From JBBAGC01 sp964491265 (GTDB taxonomy: Bacteria; Spirochaetota; UBA4802; UBA5550), in assembly GCA_964491265.1 (NCBI GenBank), contig CAZBFP010000017.1, positions 15,260 through 79,259 on the forward strand: a stretch of DNA of 64,000 bases, in the 5' to 3' direction. This document shows positions 1 through 8,124 of the stretch, piece after piece. The translations under genes were made by a program, and so were the position numbers. The notes beneath the pieces were generated by a model. That model worked only from the letters and a program-made list of their open reading frames with translations, was not told the origin of the DNA and made no database searches. How positions within the stretch are numbered: position 1 is the first letter of the stretch; every line of letters begins with the position of its first letter.

Positions 1-1101
1 AGGCTTGAAGCTGTGGGGGGTGAAATCAATTTTATTCCCGGATGGGAGAATATTGTTATTGAATTGAAGATTCTCAGCAGACACAGGGAACTGGCCTTTG
101 ATATTCTCTCCGATATTTTCACCAGTCCTCTTTTTAATGAGGAGAGCCTTGATTCAGCAAAGGCCCTTATGATTGAGAAGATAAAGAGGGGGAGGGATAA
201 TCCTTCAGATATTGCATTTGAAAAACTGAGGGAGATAATTTTCTGCGGTTCAGGCTACGGGGGAACACCTTCTGAAAAAACAACCGGTTCTGTATCCGCA
301 TCTGACCTTGTGAAAGTGTGGGATAAATATTTCCGCGGGGGAAATGTAAGTATAGCAGTTTCAACTTCTATTGATGCTGATGATTATTTCAAGTCTGCTG
401 AGATGAGTTTCAGCGGAATAAAGAAGGGTGAGAGAATTTATTATGATGTAAACAAAGAATGCATTAATGATTCTCTTAAAGAAAAGAGTGCCAATATTTA
501 TCTTCTCCCCATGAATCTTGAGCAGGCAACAATAGTAACCGGTACTGTTGCTCCACGTCTCAGCTATGAAGGGAATTATGCTCTTCACCTGATGAATTAT
601 ATCCTTGGAGGTGGTTCCTTTAATTCCAGGCTTACTTCTGAAATCAGGGTTAAACGGGGGCTCGCATATTCTGTTTTTTCTCTTGTTCGAAACAGGTACA
701 GCACAGGGGTTTTTATGTCTTTTGTGCAGACAAGAAATGATAATGTTCCCCTTGTCCTTTCTCTTATTCGTGATAATGTGAAGCTCATGGCTCAAACTGA
801 TGTTCCTGAAGATGAACTTCTTTGGGCCAGGGAATCGATAAATAACAGCTATATTTTCCGTTTCGAGAAAATTTCCCACATACTTGCCAATTATATTGAT
901 ATAGAATATAATGGTCTTGATGCGGATTATTACAGGGATTACCCTCAAAAAATCAACAGTGTAAAAGCCGCAGAAATAAAAGAAGAGTCAGCAAAGCTTT
1001 TCAGCCGGGGCATGATTACGGTTATTGCAGGTGACAGAAAAATTGCGGAGGAACTGAAAAAATATGGTAATGTGATCATACTGGAGAATGACAGTGATTG
1101 A
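1..1101 (+). CDS. M16 (insulinase-like) zinc peptidase, C-terminal part, truncated by the window edge
   Basis: The frame is open from base 1, so the gene starts upstream and only the last 366 or so codons are here. The visible part begins in the first peptidase domain just after where the HxxEH zinc motif would lie (GGEINFIPGWE, then a helix-rich stretch with NPSDIAFEKL and YGGTP). It continues into the second, inactive M16 domain (TIVTGTVAPRLSYEG, LGGGSFNSRLTSEIR, RGLAYSVFS), which is typical of the family. Such proteins degrade peptides in the periplasm or process exported proteins. Its stop overlaps the start of the RseC-like gene, so the two are probably co-transcribed. The catalytic motif and any signal peptide cannot be seen. 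The family call is firm and the specific role is unknown. Confidence 0.88.
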   Translation, partial: RLEAVGGEINFIPGWENIVIELKILSRHRELAFDILSDIFTSPLFNEESLDSAKALMIEKIKRGRDNPSDIAFEKLREIIFCGSGYGGTPSEKTTGSVSASDLVKVWDKYFRGGNVSIAVSTSIDADDYFKSAEMSFSGIKKGERIYYDVNKECINDSLKEKSANIYLLPMNLEQATIVTGTVAPRLSYEGNYALHLMNYILGGGSFNSRLTSEIRVKRGLAYSVFSLVRNRYSTGVFMSFVQTRNDNVPLVLSLIRDNVKLMAQTDVPEDELLWARESINNSYIFRFEKISHILANYIDIEYNGLDADYYRDYPQKINSVKAAEIKEESAKLFSRGMITVIAGDRKIAEELKKYGNVIILENDSD

Positions 1102-1543
1102 AATGGAAGGGGAACAGGGAGTTGTTGTGGAAGTGAGGGGAGCTCATATAATTGTTGAGTGTGATCCTCACGATATGTGTATTTCCTGTTCTGCGAAAAA
1201 AGGGTGCATGATGGCAGACAGCGGGAAAGTCAGAAAGATCAGCATGGATAATACGATTGATGCTTCAGTGGGTGATACAATTCTTTTTACTGTAGACAGC
1301 AGAGGAATTGTTGCAGCATCTCTTGTAATATATCTTGTTCCCCTGATTTTCCTTTTCACCGGACTTTTTGCAGGATATCGCTTTAATGAATATTTAATGC
1401 TTGATAAAGACGGGGCTTCTGCTATAATTGGAGTTCTTTTGTTTTTTTTGTCGTTTTTACTGATTAAGTTCTTTGCCGGTTTTACTGAAAATAACTCAAA
1501 TTTTCAGCCGAGAGCTGTTAAAATATTAAAAAGGGGTCAGTAA
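1094..1543 (+). CDS. RseC/MucC-type SoxR-reducing system family membrane protein
   Basis: A small inner-membrane protein of the RseC family. The N-terminal domain has the family's cysteine cluster (C-DPHDM-C-IS-C-SAKKG-C) followed by a beta-rich segment ending in VGDTILFTVDS. Two hydrophobic helices follow (about residues 75-97 and 112-133). In other bacteria RseC relatives act with Rnf-type electron-transport complexes or in sigma-E signalling; no rnf gene is visible here. I prefer GTG at 1094 because GGAG at 1083-1086 sits 7 nt before it. An ATG at 1088 would leave only 1 nt of spacing. The start overlaps the end of the peptidase gene, suggesting translational coupling. Length (about 149 residues) is normal for the family. 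Confidence 0.8.
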   Translation: MIEMEGEQGVVVEVRGAHIIVECDPHDMCISCSAKKGCMMADSGKVRKISMDNTIDASVGDTILFTVDSRGIVAASLVIYLVPLIFLFTGLFAGYRFNEYLMLDKDGASAIIGVLLFFLSFLLIKFFAGFTENNSNFQPRAVKILKRGQ

Positions 1544-1635
1544 GCATCCCTTTAGTACCGAAATAACAATATAGGCTTATTGCTGGATTACTGATGGGAC
1601 TGTCAGTAATATTACTACGTTCAGGGACGAACAAT

Positions 1636-1779
1636 ATGACTAAAAAAATTATTGATTTAATGTCTTACAGGATTGAAAAAACATTAAAAGAGAGCGGTTT
1701 TACACTGAAAAGAGACGGAGATAAAAAGGTTAAACTTCTTATTAAACTTTCCGGCGATGAACGGGGTGTAAAACTTTAA
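1636..1779 (+). CDS. Small conserved-looking protein of unknown function upstream of greA
   Basis: A 47-residue frame from ATG 1636, with a weak GGGA ribosome site about 10 nt upstream. An in-frame ATG at 1594 would add 14 residues but lacks a good ribosome site. The product is basic (MTKKIIDLMSYRIEKTLKE and a KKVKLLIKLSG stretch), with no membrane segment or motif I recognise. It lies 18 nt before greA in the same direction and is probably in its transcript. A short imperfect hairpin (1588-1594 with 1603-1609) lies in front of it. Whether it is translated is uncertain. Confidence 0.4.
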   Translation: MTKKIIDLMSYRIEKTLKESGFTLKRDGDKKVKLLIKLSGDERGVKL

Positions 1780-1797
1780 GCATGACAGGAGAAGAGA

Positions 1798-2292
1798 ATG
1801 ACTGCTACTAAAGATATTGATACTCAGAAACAGGCTGTAAGGGATGAACTGGAAAAACTGAAGCATGAGTTTAAAATTGAACTCCCGAAAAAAATTTCAG
1901 AAGCAAGGGAATATGGTGATCTTAAGGAGAATGCCGAGTATCATGCTGCCCGTGAAAGGCAGTCATTTGTCCAGGCCAGAATAGCCCAGCTGACTGACCA
2001 GCTGAATCAGCTCAATGATATTAATGTGGCTGATATTCCTGATGATAAAATCGGTTTTGGTTCAGTTGTTACTGTTTATGATGAGGATGAAGAGGAGGAA
2101 ATTGTTTTCCAGTTTGTCTCATCAGGGGAGGTTAAGCCATCAGAGGGTAAAATTTCCGCATCCTCCCCCATAGGCGCTGCACTGACCAATAAAACAGCTG
2201 GTGATAATGTTGAAATTGTAATTCCTGCAGGTAAAAAGAATTACCAGATCAGGAAGGTGATTACTTTTCACGGCACAGAGCTGAAAGCTTAG
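1798..2292 (+). CDS. greA: Transcription elongation factor GreA
   Basis: Rescues backtracked RNA polymerase by stimulating cleavage of the transcript's 3' end in the secondary channel. The N-terminal coiled coil carries the tip motif GDLKENAEYHAARERQ (about residues 40-55), with the acidic residues that coordinate the second catalytic metal. The C-terminal FKBP-like domain is recognisable from GSVVTVYDEDEEEE and SPIGAALTNKTAGD. At 164 residues it is close to the usual 158. ATG 1798 follows AGGAGAAGAG. A strong bidirectional hairpin terminator follows at 2344-2389. Confidence 0.95.
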   Translation: MTATKDIDTQKQAVRDELEKLKHEFKIELPKKISEAREYGDLKENAEYHAARERQSFVQARIAQLTDQLNQLNDINVADIPDDKIGFGSVVTVYDEDEEEEIVFQFVSSGEVKPSEGKISASSPIGAALTNKTAGDNVEIVIPAGKKNYQIRKVITFHGTELKA

Positions 2293-2343
2293 GTTTTTAT
2301 GAAGGCTGCTTTTTCAGGGGCGGATTAAGTTTTGGAATTATTC

Positions 2344-2389
2344 AGTTAAAGAAAAGAACTCCAGTGCATGGGAGTTCTTTTCTTTAACT
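2344..2389. terminator. Bidirectional intrinsic terminator between greA and the convergent acyltransferase gene
   Basis: A perfect 19-bp inverted repeat (2344-2362 with 2371-2389) around an 8-nt loop. The A-rich left edge and T-rich right edge let it work on both strands. It sits between the convergent ends of greA and the acyltransferase gene. Confidence 0.85.
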
Positions 2390-2402
2390 ATAAGCAATTA
2401 TT

Positions 2403-3293
2403 TTATTTAGTCAGATTTTTTTCGATGAGCTTATCCTTTTTCTCCCACATGCTGTTGAGCCAGTCATTGAACTCACCCTGCAGTTTTTTATTTTCAATAT
2501 CAGCATTTGAGAATTGATCCGGAATAGGGAGCGTTTCAACAAAAACATCAATCTTTTTGATCTTTCCGCATAAAAAGTCCCACATCGATCCGGCACCGTC
2601 AGGATAGACAATTGTTATATTCAATAATCTGTGAAATTTTTCCCCCATGGCTGATATTGTAAAAAAAAGCCCCCCTCCTTTCGGCTTCAAAAGATGCCTG
2701 TACGGGGAGTTTTGTCTGTCATGCTTTTCTTTATTAATTCTTGTACCTTCAGGGAAAGTCATCACTGCAACAAAGTCAGACTTGAATTTTTCGCAGGCTT
2801 TCCGTGTAATTTCGATATCTTTACCTTTTAATCCTGGATTCTTTTCAATTTCCTCTTTTGTGAAACGTTTCATAAAGGGGAAATCCAGGGCCCACCAGGC
2901 CAGGCCCATTATAGGAACCCAGATGAGTTCTTTTTTTAGGAAAAATTTTATGTAGGGAATTTTCCCATGAAGCACTTTTTGAATTATCAGGATATCCACC
3001 CATGACTGGTGATTGGAAACAATAAGATACCAGTCCTTTTTCTTCAGCTTCTCAATACCTGATATTTTCCATTCAATCGGGTAGAAAAAATGAATAAAGG
3101 CTGAATTTAAAAATACCCAGTTGTTGGCCACCCCTATCAGAATTTTCCCTGTAATACGGCGCCACCAGGGTATAGGGAGGATGAATTTTATCACTGCAAG
3201 AGGGAAAAGGACAATGGCTGTTAAAATAGTATTTAAGGAAAGAAGTAAGAGAGCCAGCAGACCGACAAGCCGCGAAGCAGTATTTTTCATCAT
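2403..3293 (-). CDS. 1-acyl-sn-glycerol-3-phosphate acyltransferase family protein (YihG/PlsC-like)
   Basis: A membrane acyltransferase that probably adds a second acyl chain to lysophosphatidic acid or a related lysophospholipid. An N-terminal hydrophobic region (about residues 8-40) anchors it. The PlsC catalytic motif NHQSWVD (NHxxxxD) is near residue 93, and the substrate-binding motif FPEGTR is near residue 180, both intact. The 296-residue length and the stretch after NHQSWVD resemble E. coli YihG more than short PlsC proteins. Two adjacent ATG codons (3293 and 3290) could start it, and the ribosome site is weak. It is transcribed alone, converging on greA across a shared terminator. 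Confidence 0.85.
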   Translation of the reverse strand: MMKNTASRLVGLLALLLLSLNTILTAIVLFPLAVIKFILPIPWWRRITGKILIGVANNWVFLNSAFIHFFYPIEWKISGIEKLKKKDWYLIVSNHQSWVDILIIQKVLHGKIPYIKFFLKKELIWVPIMGLAWWALDFPFMKRFTKEEIEKNPGLKGKDIEITRKACEKFKSDFVAVMTFPEGTRINKEKHDRQNSPYRHLLKPKGGGLFFTISAMGEKFHRLLNITIVYPDGAGSMWDFLCGKIKKIDVFVETLPIPDQFSNADIENKKLQGEFNDWLNSMWEKKDKLIEKNLTK

Positions 3294-3461
3294 TATTTAT
3301 TTCTCACTTTTTAGAATTTATTGTAAAGAGATGTTCTTTTAAATGATGCATTGAAGGATTATATAAATTACCGGTATTTATTTTAACGGATTATCTCTTT
3401 GTCAACAAGAAAGTATAATTTTCTGAATCAGCCTTTTGCAGGTGAAATCAGCCCGGGGGGA

Positions 3462-3493
3462 ATAATAAAACCCCTGAATATATCAGGGGTTTA
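3462..3493 (-). terminator. Intrinsic terminator of tRNA-Ala
   Basis: A 10-bp stem (3468-3477 with 3483-3492). On the minus strand it is followed by TTTTATTATT. It lies 12 nt downstream of the tRNA 3' end. Confidence 0.75.
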
Positions 3494-3504
3494 TATGTTT
3501 AATG

Positions 3505-3577
3505 TGGAGACGAGGGGGATCGAACCCCTGGCCTCATGAATGCCATTCATGCGCTCTCCCAGCTGAGCTACGCCCCC
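3505..3577 (-). tRNA. tRNA-Ala (anticodon GGC)
   Basis: A full 73-nt cloverleaf on the minus strand. Acceptor GGGGGCG pairs with CGTCTCC (two G-U pairs), discriminator A. The D arm contains AGCTCAGCTGGGAGAGC. Anticodon stem CATGA/TCATG closes the loop ATGGCAT with anticodon GGC. The T arm is AGGGG-TTCGATC-CCCCT. CCA is not encoded and must be added after transcription. Flanked by its own promoter and terminator, so it is a single-gene unit. Confidence 0.96.
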
Positions 3578-3592
3578 GGTATTTAAACTGAT

Positions 3593-3623
3593 TCTATAAA
3601 TTTTTTTTACCTTCATTTGTCAA
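3593..3623 (-). promoter_or_regulatory. Sigma-70-type promoter for tRNA-Ala
   Basis: On the minus strand, TTGACA (3623-3618) and TATAGA (3598-3593) are separated by 19 nt (18 if TTATAG is used as the -10). The expected start point lies about 8 nt before the mature tRNA 5' end. Confidence 0.55.
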
Positions 3624-3705
3624 TAAGTTTTGTTTGCATTGCTGTATTATCATTGTTTTTTTATAGTCATCTTTGAAGTATCCTGAGATTTACTAAGTAA
3701 CAGTC

Positions 3706-3735
3706 TTGACAATATCACTTAATATAATATATTAT
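3706..3735 (+). promoter_or_regulatory. Candidate sigma-70 promoter for the 3817 TPR gene cluster
   Basis: TTGACA at 3706-3711, with TATATT at 3728-3733 (16-nt spacing) or TATTAT at 3730-3735 (18 nt). It lies in an AT-rich stretch about 80 nt before the TPR gene. It could serve the whole run 3817-12956. Confidence 0.5.
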
Positions 3736-3816
3736 GAACAATGACTTTAAATACTCAAGCATAAATAGATTAAATTTGCTTTGAAAAATTCAATTAATAT
3801 TCCATAAGGTTACAAT

Positions 3817-5169
3817 ATGCTTTTTACTTATGTTCTGGTGTTTCTGTTTTTTATTATTTTTACTATAATAATTCTATATTTTTTGAGTGTGTACATTCTC
3901 CCTAAAAAGATCGAAGAGATCAGGGCAATGATAGATGCAGGCCAGACAAAGCTTGCCATTAGAAAGCTTACAGAAATCCTTGAAAAGGATGAGAGAAACC
4001 CCTACGCCCACTTCCTTCTTGCTGAGGCTTATTTTGCTGAAGGGAACACCCAGTATGCTATTCTTGAATACCGCCAGGTATTAAAATTCGGGCGGTTTGA
4101 TGAAAAAATAAGGGAGAGACATGTCCGTTCAGTCCTTGCAAGGCTTTATAAGGAGAAGAAAGCCTATGAAGAGGCAAAGAATGAATTTCTCCTTTTAACA
4201 AAAATCGATCCTGCGAATTTTGAAAACTTTTTTGAACTGGGGATTATTTCATTTAATATGGGGCAGATGGATAAAGCCATAGCCTATTTTAAGAAGAGCG
4301 CTTCTCTAAATAGTAAGCATGATCAGTCTTTTTTCTATCTGGGGCAGATTTATTTTCGAAACAGCTCCTATGCTGATGCCAAGCAGAGTTTTTTAAATAC
4401 GATTAAAATAGACCCGACCAATTACCAGGCTCACTATTTTCTCGGCCTTGTCTTAAGACAACAGGCCGATTTTGAATGGGCCCTTAAAGAGTTTGAAATT
4501 GCACTGAAGAGTGATGATTTGAAGGTGAAAAGTCTTTTAGCCCGCGGCAGCTGTTTTATGGAGAAGAATCAGTTCCCGAAAGCTGTTATGGAATTTGAAA
4601 GGGGGCTGAAATTTGCGAAAAAGGGGAGTGATACTGAGCTTAATCTGAGATATTTTCTGGCAGAATCTCAGGAGAAGATGAGGGATATTCACTCCGCTAT
4701 TGTAAACTGGGAAAAGATAGTTGAAGTTAATCCTAAATTTAAAGATGTTCATCAGAAGCTTGCCAATTATGCTGAATTTAGACAGGACGACCGTATAAAA
4801 GATTTTATGATAGCAGGGCTTGCTCAGTTTGAGCATGTTACCAGAAAAATTATCGGCGGAATGAATTATAATATTACTGATATTGAAATTATAAGCGACA
4901 CAGAAATAGAGGTTATAGCTATTGAGAATGAAGGTAAATGGAGAAATACAAGGCAGTCCAACAGAATAATCAGGATAATACGGACTACTGAAGCTTTAGA
5001 TGAGGGATATTTCAGAAGAATACATGAATCGATGAGGGCAAAAAATGCTACCAGAATTCTTGTAATTACTACAGGTGATATTACAGCGAAAGCTGTTGAA
5101 TTTGCCAATACAAGGCCTATTGAAATAAAGGGAAAAACAGAGCTCGTTGAACTTCTGAAAAAAGTATAA
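3817..5169 (+). CDS. Membrane-anchored TPR protein with degenerate Mrr-like C-terminal domain
   Basis: 450 residues. An N-terminal hydrophobic helix (about residues 3-27) is followed by basic KK, so the bulk should be cytoplasmic. Tandem tetratricopeptide repeats run from about residue 42 to 330 (NPYAHFLLAEAYFAEG, NYQAHYFLGLVLRQQ and similar). The last 100 residues resemble the nuclease fold of Mrr/restriction-endonuclease-like proteins (EVIAIENEGKWRN, then RILVITTGDITAKAVEFA, then IEIKGKTELVELL). The usual D...(E/Q)xK catalytic set is not evident, so nuclease activity is doubtful. The gene at 10444 has the same architecture. It starts a co-directional run of seven genes, with 7 nt to the next. 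Function is unknown; a scaffold role is my inference. Confidence 0.75.
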   Translation: MLFTYVLVFLFFIIFTIIILYFLSVYILPKKIEEIRAMIDAGQTKLAIRKLTEILEKDERNPYAHFLLAEAYFAEGNTQYAILEYRQVLKFGRFDEKIRERHVRSVLARLYKEKKAYEEAKNEFLLLTKIDPANFENFFELGIISFNMGQMDKAIAYFKKSASLNSKHDQSFFYLGQIYFRNSSYADAKQSFLNTIKIDPTNYQAHYFLGLVLRQQADFEWALKEFEIALKSDDLKVKSLLARGSCFMEKNQFPKAVMEFERGLKFAKKGSDTELNLRYFLAESQEKMRDIHSAIVNWEKIVEVNPKFKDVHQKLANYAEFRQDDRIKDFMIAGLAQFEHVTRKIIGGMNYNITDIEIISDTEIEVIAIENEGKWRNTRQSNRIIRIIRTTEALDEGYFRRIHESMRAKNATRILVITTGDITAKAVEFANTRPIEIKGKTELVELLKKV

Positions 5170-5176
5170 ATCTTTT

Positions 5177-6991
5177 ATGAATCATACAAAAAAAATACTC
5201 CGCCTGGTTCCATTTTTAAAACATCTCAGTAATGAGGAGATGGATCATTTTTTTAAATACGGGCGACTTGTAACAATACGTCCGGGACAGCTTGTTGATG
5301 TTAAAAAAACCAATTCTCTTAACGTAGTTCTTGAAGGTATTTTCGAAATAGAGTCCATAGGTAACAGGGATGTTGTTTATCTGTCACCCGGATCATTTTT
5401 CGGCTCCATACCATTCTCTGAAATCAGAAGAAAGGGTAACATAAAGGCGCTTGTAGACTCCAGGCTTTTTATTATAAATGAGGAGGAGCTTTACAGGTTT
5501 TTTCTTATTTACAGTAAGGCATTAAGGGGATATATCAAAATACTTAACAGAATAGGTTTTGATATATCAGATGCAGGTAAACAGTATTTTAATTCAAAGT
5601 TTAAAGTTATTACTGTTTTCAGCGGGAACCGGGGCTCAGGGAAATCATTTCTTGCTTCCTCACTGGGGTTTTCACTTTCCGGTTTTGATGAAGTTGTAGT
5701 GCTCGATCTTTCCTATTCCGGAAAATCTGTTTTTGAATTTTTTGGTGAAAGGCTTACTGCCCCATTATCGGAAAAGCCGGAAAATGAAAGCAGGGCTTTG
5801 TCATTGATCCAGGACCGGCTTATTAAATCAGATGATGGGCCTGATCTGTTAAATGTCTCCTTTTCATCCAGGGTTAAAACAGATCCTGAAATTATAGGGC
5901 ATCTTATTTTTATTCTGGCAAAGACTTATAAGTATATTATTGCTGATCTTTCAAATGATGATCCTGATTTGAGGGATCAGGTTTTTGCCAGGTCTGATTT
6001 TATTTTTAATATAGTTGATGGTAAAAAAGATAAAGGTGAAGTGAACACGATTTTTGACCGTACTCTTCAGGACGGGCAGAGAATTATTGCTGTTAGAAAC
6101 AGTTCAGTCTCCGGAGATGGCGGGGCTTTTTACGGCGGCCTTATACTTGACAGATGTGATGAATATATTAATTCAGGTGACAGGGAAGTTCTTAAAAAAT
6201 TTGCAAAAAGTGAATCTGTAGAAAAGTGCAGCAGGCTTATAGAAAAAAATTCAAAAGCTCTTGTTTTTCAGTCACATGACAAGGACTCGGTATTCCTTGC
6301 AGGATTCCTAAGCGAATTGAATAAAAATGAACGGCAGATCGATTATTTGTATTCATCATCCTACAGTTATTTTCTCACTTCACTTTTTCTCCTGCTGGGG
6401 AAGGAGAATCTGAAAGACGGCTTCAGAAGATTTTTTTCCAGTGAACAGGTCAATCGTAATTGTGATATTACTTTCCCGGAACGCTATGTTTTTAAAACCG
6501 GAAATCTTATTAAGTATTGTGAAGAGCTGGCAGGTGCCAGGCGTATTGAAATGTTTCAGTCTCTTCCTCTTTGCAGGCTCATGGATGTATCCGGGAGTTC
6601 CAGGCTTTTCAGCTCTGGAGAAATGTCACGGCTTATGGCAGCAAGTTTTGTTTCCTCTCCACTTTTTGAGCCGGTTAAAATTAATGGAAGGGAGTATTAC
6701 TCCGGATTTCCTGGTAACCAGGTCTCGGGTGTGCATCTTTTCAGAACCGAGGCTGATGATATAACATTTCTTTCCGTGAGGAACAAAGAAAATCTGCAGC
6801 CTGGATCAAAGATTATTGAGCTTTATGCATCATGGCTTAAGAGCAGTTTATTAACTGATACAGGATTCCAGGGTGAGGATATATTTACCGGTAAAAATTT
6901 AATACTTGAAGTATCATCTGAGGAATTTAGGTTTGACAAAATATTTGAGGAGACACAGATATTGGCTGAACCTCTTGTTGGTAAGGTGTAA
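5177..6991 (+). CDS. Fusion of cyclic-nucleotide-binding domain, ParA/MinD-like P-loop ATPase and degenerate patatin
   Basis: 604 residues with three parts. Residues 8-120 look like a cNMP-binding beta-roll (FLKHLSNEEMDHFF, RPGQLV, LSPGSFFGSIPF). Residues 142-320 look like a MinD/ParA P-loop ATPase: Walker A GNRGSGKS at 150-157, VVVLDLSYSG at 173-182 and YIIADLSNDD at 253-262. The signature lysine of the deviant Walker A (KGGxGKT) is replaced by Asn. Residues 360-535 follow a patatin layout (ALVF..., IDYLYSSSYSYF, RLMAASFVSSPLFEPVKI, REYYSGF). The GGGxxG oxyanion loop is lost, GxSxG has become SSSYS and the catalytic DGG has become SGF. cNMP-plus-patatin occurs in neuropathy-target-esterase-like proteins; I know no family with an inserted ParA unit. 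Start ATG 5177 has a weak ribosome site. Confidence 0.7.
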   Translation: MNHTKKILRLVPFLKHLSNEEMDHFFKYGRLVTIRPGQLVDVKKTNSLNVVLEGIFEIESIGNRDVVYLSPGSFFGSIPFSEIRRKGNIKALVDSRLFIINEEELYRFFLIYSKALRGYIKILNRIGFDISDAGKQYFNSKFKVITVFSGNRGSGKSFLASSLGFSLSGFDEVVVLDLSYSGKSVFEFFGERLTAPLSEKPENESRALSLIQDRLIKSDDGPDLLNVSFSSRVKTDPEIIGHLIFILAKTYKYIIADLSNDDPDLRDQVFARSDFIFNIVDGKKDKGEVNTIFDRTLQDGQRIIAVRNSSVSGDGGAFYGGLILDRCDEYINSGDREVLKKFAKSESVEKCSRLIEKNSKALVFQSHDKDSVFLAGFLSELNKNERQIDYLYSSSYSYFLTSLFLLLGKENLKDGFRRFFSSEQVNRNCDITFPERYVFKTGNLIKYCEELAGARRIEMFQSLPLCRLMDVSGSSRLFSSGEMSRLMAASFVSSPLFEPVKINGREYYSGFPGNQVSGVHLFRTEADDITFLSVRNKENLQPGSKIIELYASWLKSSLLTDTGFQGEDIFTGKNLILEVSSEEFRFDKIFEETQILAEPLVGKV

Positions 6992-7020
6992 AAAGATTGT
7001 CATATTCCGGGAGGAGTTTT

Positions 7021-7512
7021 TTGAGATCCAGAAGAACGAATATACTGCAGCTTGTTGTTTTAGTATCAGGAATTATTTATATCCTGATAGGATTGTTGAA
7101 TTATTTTTCCCCCATGTTTGTTATAAACCTCTTTGCGGAAAATGTTTCCGAGAGCTGGTTTGATCTTGTGAGAGATCATGAACTCATTGCTCCGCTTTAT
7201 TACATGGTAAGGGCTTTTTCAGCACTACTTTTTACATCAGGCATACTAATGATAATGCCTCTTTTCGATCCTTTGAAATACAGGGGGATTATATATTTTA
7301 ACGGGGTACTCTTCCCTCTTATGGCATCTTTTGTCCTTATTAAAAACGGACTCTTTATTAAAGCCAAAAAACTTGACGTAAGTGAAGCTATGGAAGGTGA
7401 TTATTCTCATACTGTAATAATTGTTCTGGGAGTTGTTTTACTGGTAGTATTTATTTCCTGTTTAATCTCTCTGGCTATTACCGGGAAAGATGCGGCAAAA
7501 GGTAAGGAATAA
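7021..7512 (+). CDS. Four-helix integral membrane protein of unknown function
   Basis: TTG at 7021 is the likely start, because GGAGG at 7010-7014 sits 6 nt upstream. An earlier in-frame TTG at 6997 has no such site. The 163-residue product has a basic N-terminus (RSRRTN) and four hydrophobic segments at about residues 10-32, 64-85, 92-112 and 132-155. No motif is recognised. It follows the cNMP-ParA-patatin gene by about 30 nt and probably shares its transcript. It could be a membrane partner of that protein, but only position suggests this. Confidence 0.6.
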   Translation: MRSRRTNILQLVVLVSGIIYILIGLLNYFSPMFVINLFAENVSESWFDLVRDHELIAPLYYMVRAFSALLFTSGILMIMPLFDPLKYRGIIYFNGVLFPLMASFVLIKNGLFIKAKKLDVSEAMEGDYSHTVIIVLGVVLLVVFISCLISLAITGKDAAKGKE

Positions 7513-7577
7513 TTTTTTTAATTGATATTTTTTCGTAAATATATTTATATTTTTAATGTTAATTCTTTAAATATATG

Positions 7578-7680
7578 TTAGTGTAAAAATGGACATCTAT
7601 TTCTCCCGCCGCCTTCGGCGGCGGGAGAAATATAGCATTTTTTAACAATAAAAAGTTTAGGAATAAATACTGATATATCT
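7578..7680. repeat. Dispersed repeat with 16-bp GC-rich hairpin, copy 1
   Basis: The core is a perfect inverted repeat (7598-7613 with 7617-7632) around a 3-nt loop, much more GC-rich than its surroundings. Flanking bases on both sides also match the copy at about 17262-17366 (TTAGTG...ATG before it, GCATTTT and GGAAT.AA.ACTGA after it). The repeat unit is therefore about 100 bp, not just the hairpin. It lies in the gap before the STAS gene. No coding potential. Confidence 0.7.
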
Positions 7681-7776
7681 TTAATATCATGGATTCGTAG
7701 AAAGCTTTGTATCTTAAATTTTTTAATATTATAGTAAATTTTAATCAGAATAAAAAATGAAAACCGGAGTTTAAAT

Positions 7777-8121
7777 ATGAACCTCAATTTAAAGAAACTC
7801 GACAACACTGTTATTATCTACCTTGAAGGGAGGCTGGATGTCCATTTGTCTGCAGATATTGAAAAGGAGATAAATAAGCTTATTGAAAGTGATCCTGCGA
7901 GCAGTCTCCTTTTAAATCTGAAAGATGTAGAGTATATGAGCAGTTCAGGTTTAAGAATCTTTGTTTCAACAATGCGGATTCTTAAAGAGAGCAACAGAAA
8001 GCTTGTACTATGCAATATGAATAATGCTGTTAAGAAAATATTTGAAGTAGTAGAATTAACTGATATGTTCGATATTTTTAATACTGAAGATGAGGCTCTG
8101 AAGTTTCTTAAATCTTTATAA
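7777..8121 (+). CDS. STAS-domain anti-sigma factor antagonist (SpoIIAA/RsbV-like)
   Basis: A single 114-residue STAS domain. The conserved phospho-acceptor region reads YMSSSGLRIFVS (about residues 50-61), with the Ser that anti-sigma kinases phosphorylate in SpoIIAA and RsbV. In partner-switching systems such proteins free a sigma factor by binding its anti-sigma kinase. ATG 7777 follows CCGGAG with 7-nt spacing. No anti-sigma kinase or PP2C phosphatase gene is adjacent, so the partner must be elsewhere. Only 3 nt separate it from the next gene. Family is secure; target is unknown. Confidence 0.88.
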   Translation: MNLNLKKLDNTVIIYLEGRLDVHLSADIEKEINKLIESDPASSLLLNLKDVEYMSSSGLRIFVSTMRILKESNRKLVLCNMNNAVKKIFEVVELTDMFDIFNTEDEALKFLKSL

Positions 8122-8124
8122 AAA

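Noticed and set aside
361..948. A 195-codon minus-strand open frame within the M16 peptidase gene.
   Set aside because: Fully covered by a clear peptidase gene on the other strand; no family match.
5177..6991. Annotation as a functional patatin-like phospholipase.
   Set aside because: The oxyanion loop, the GxSxG glycines and the catalytic Asp are all replaced.
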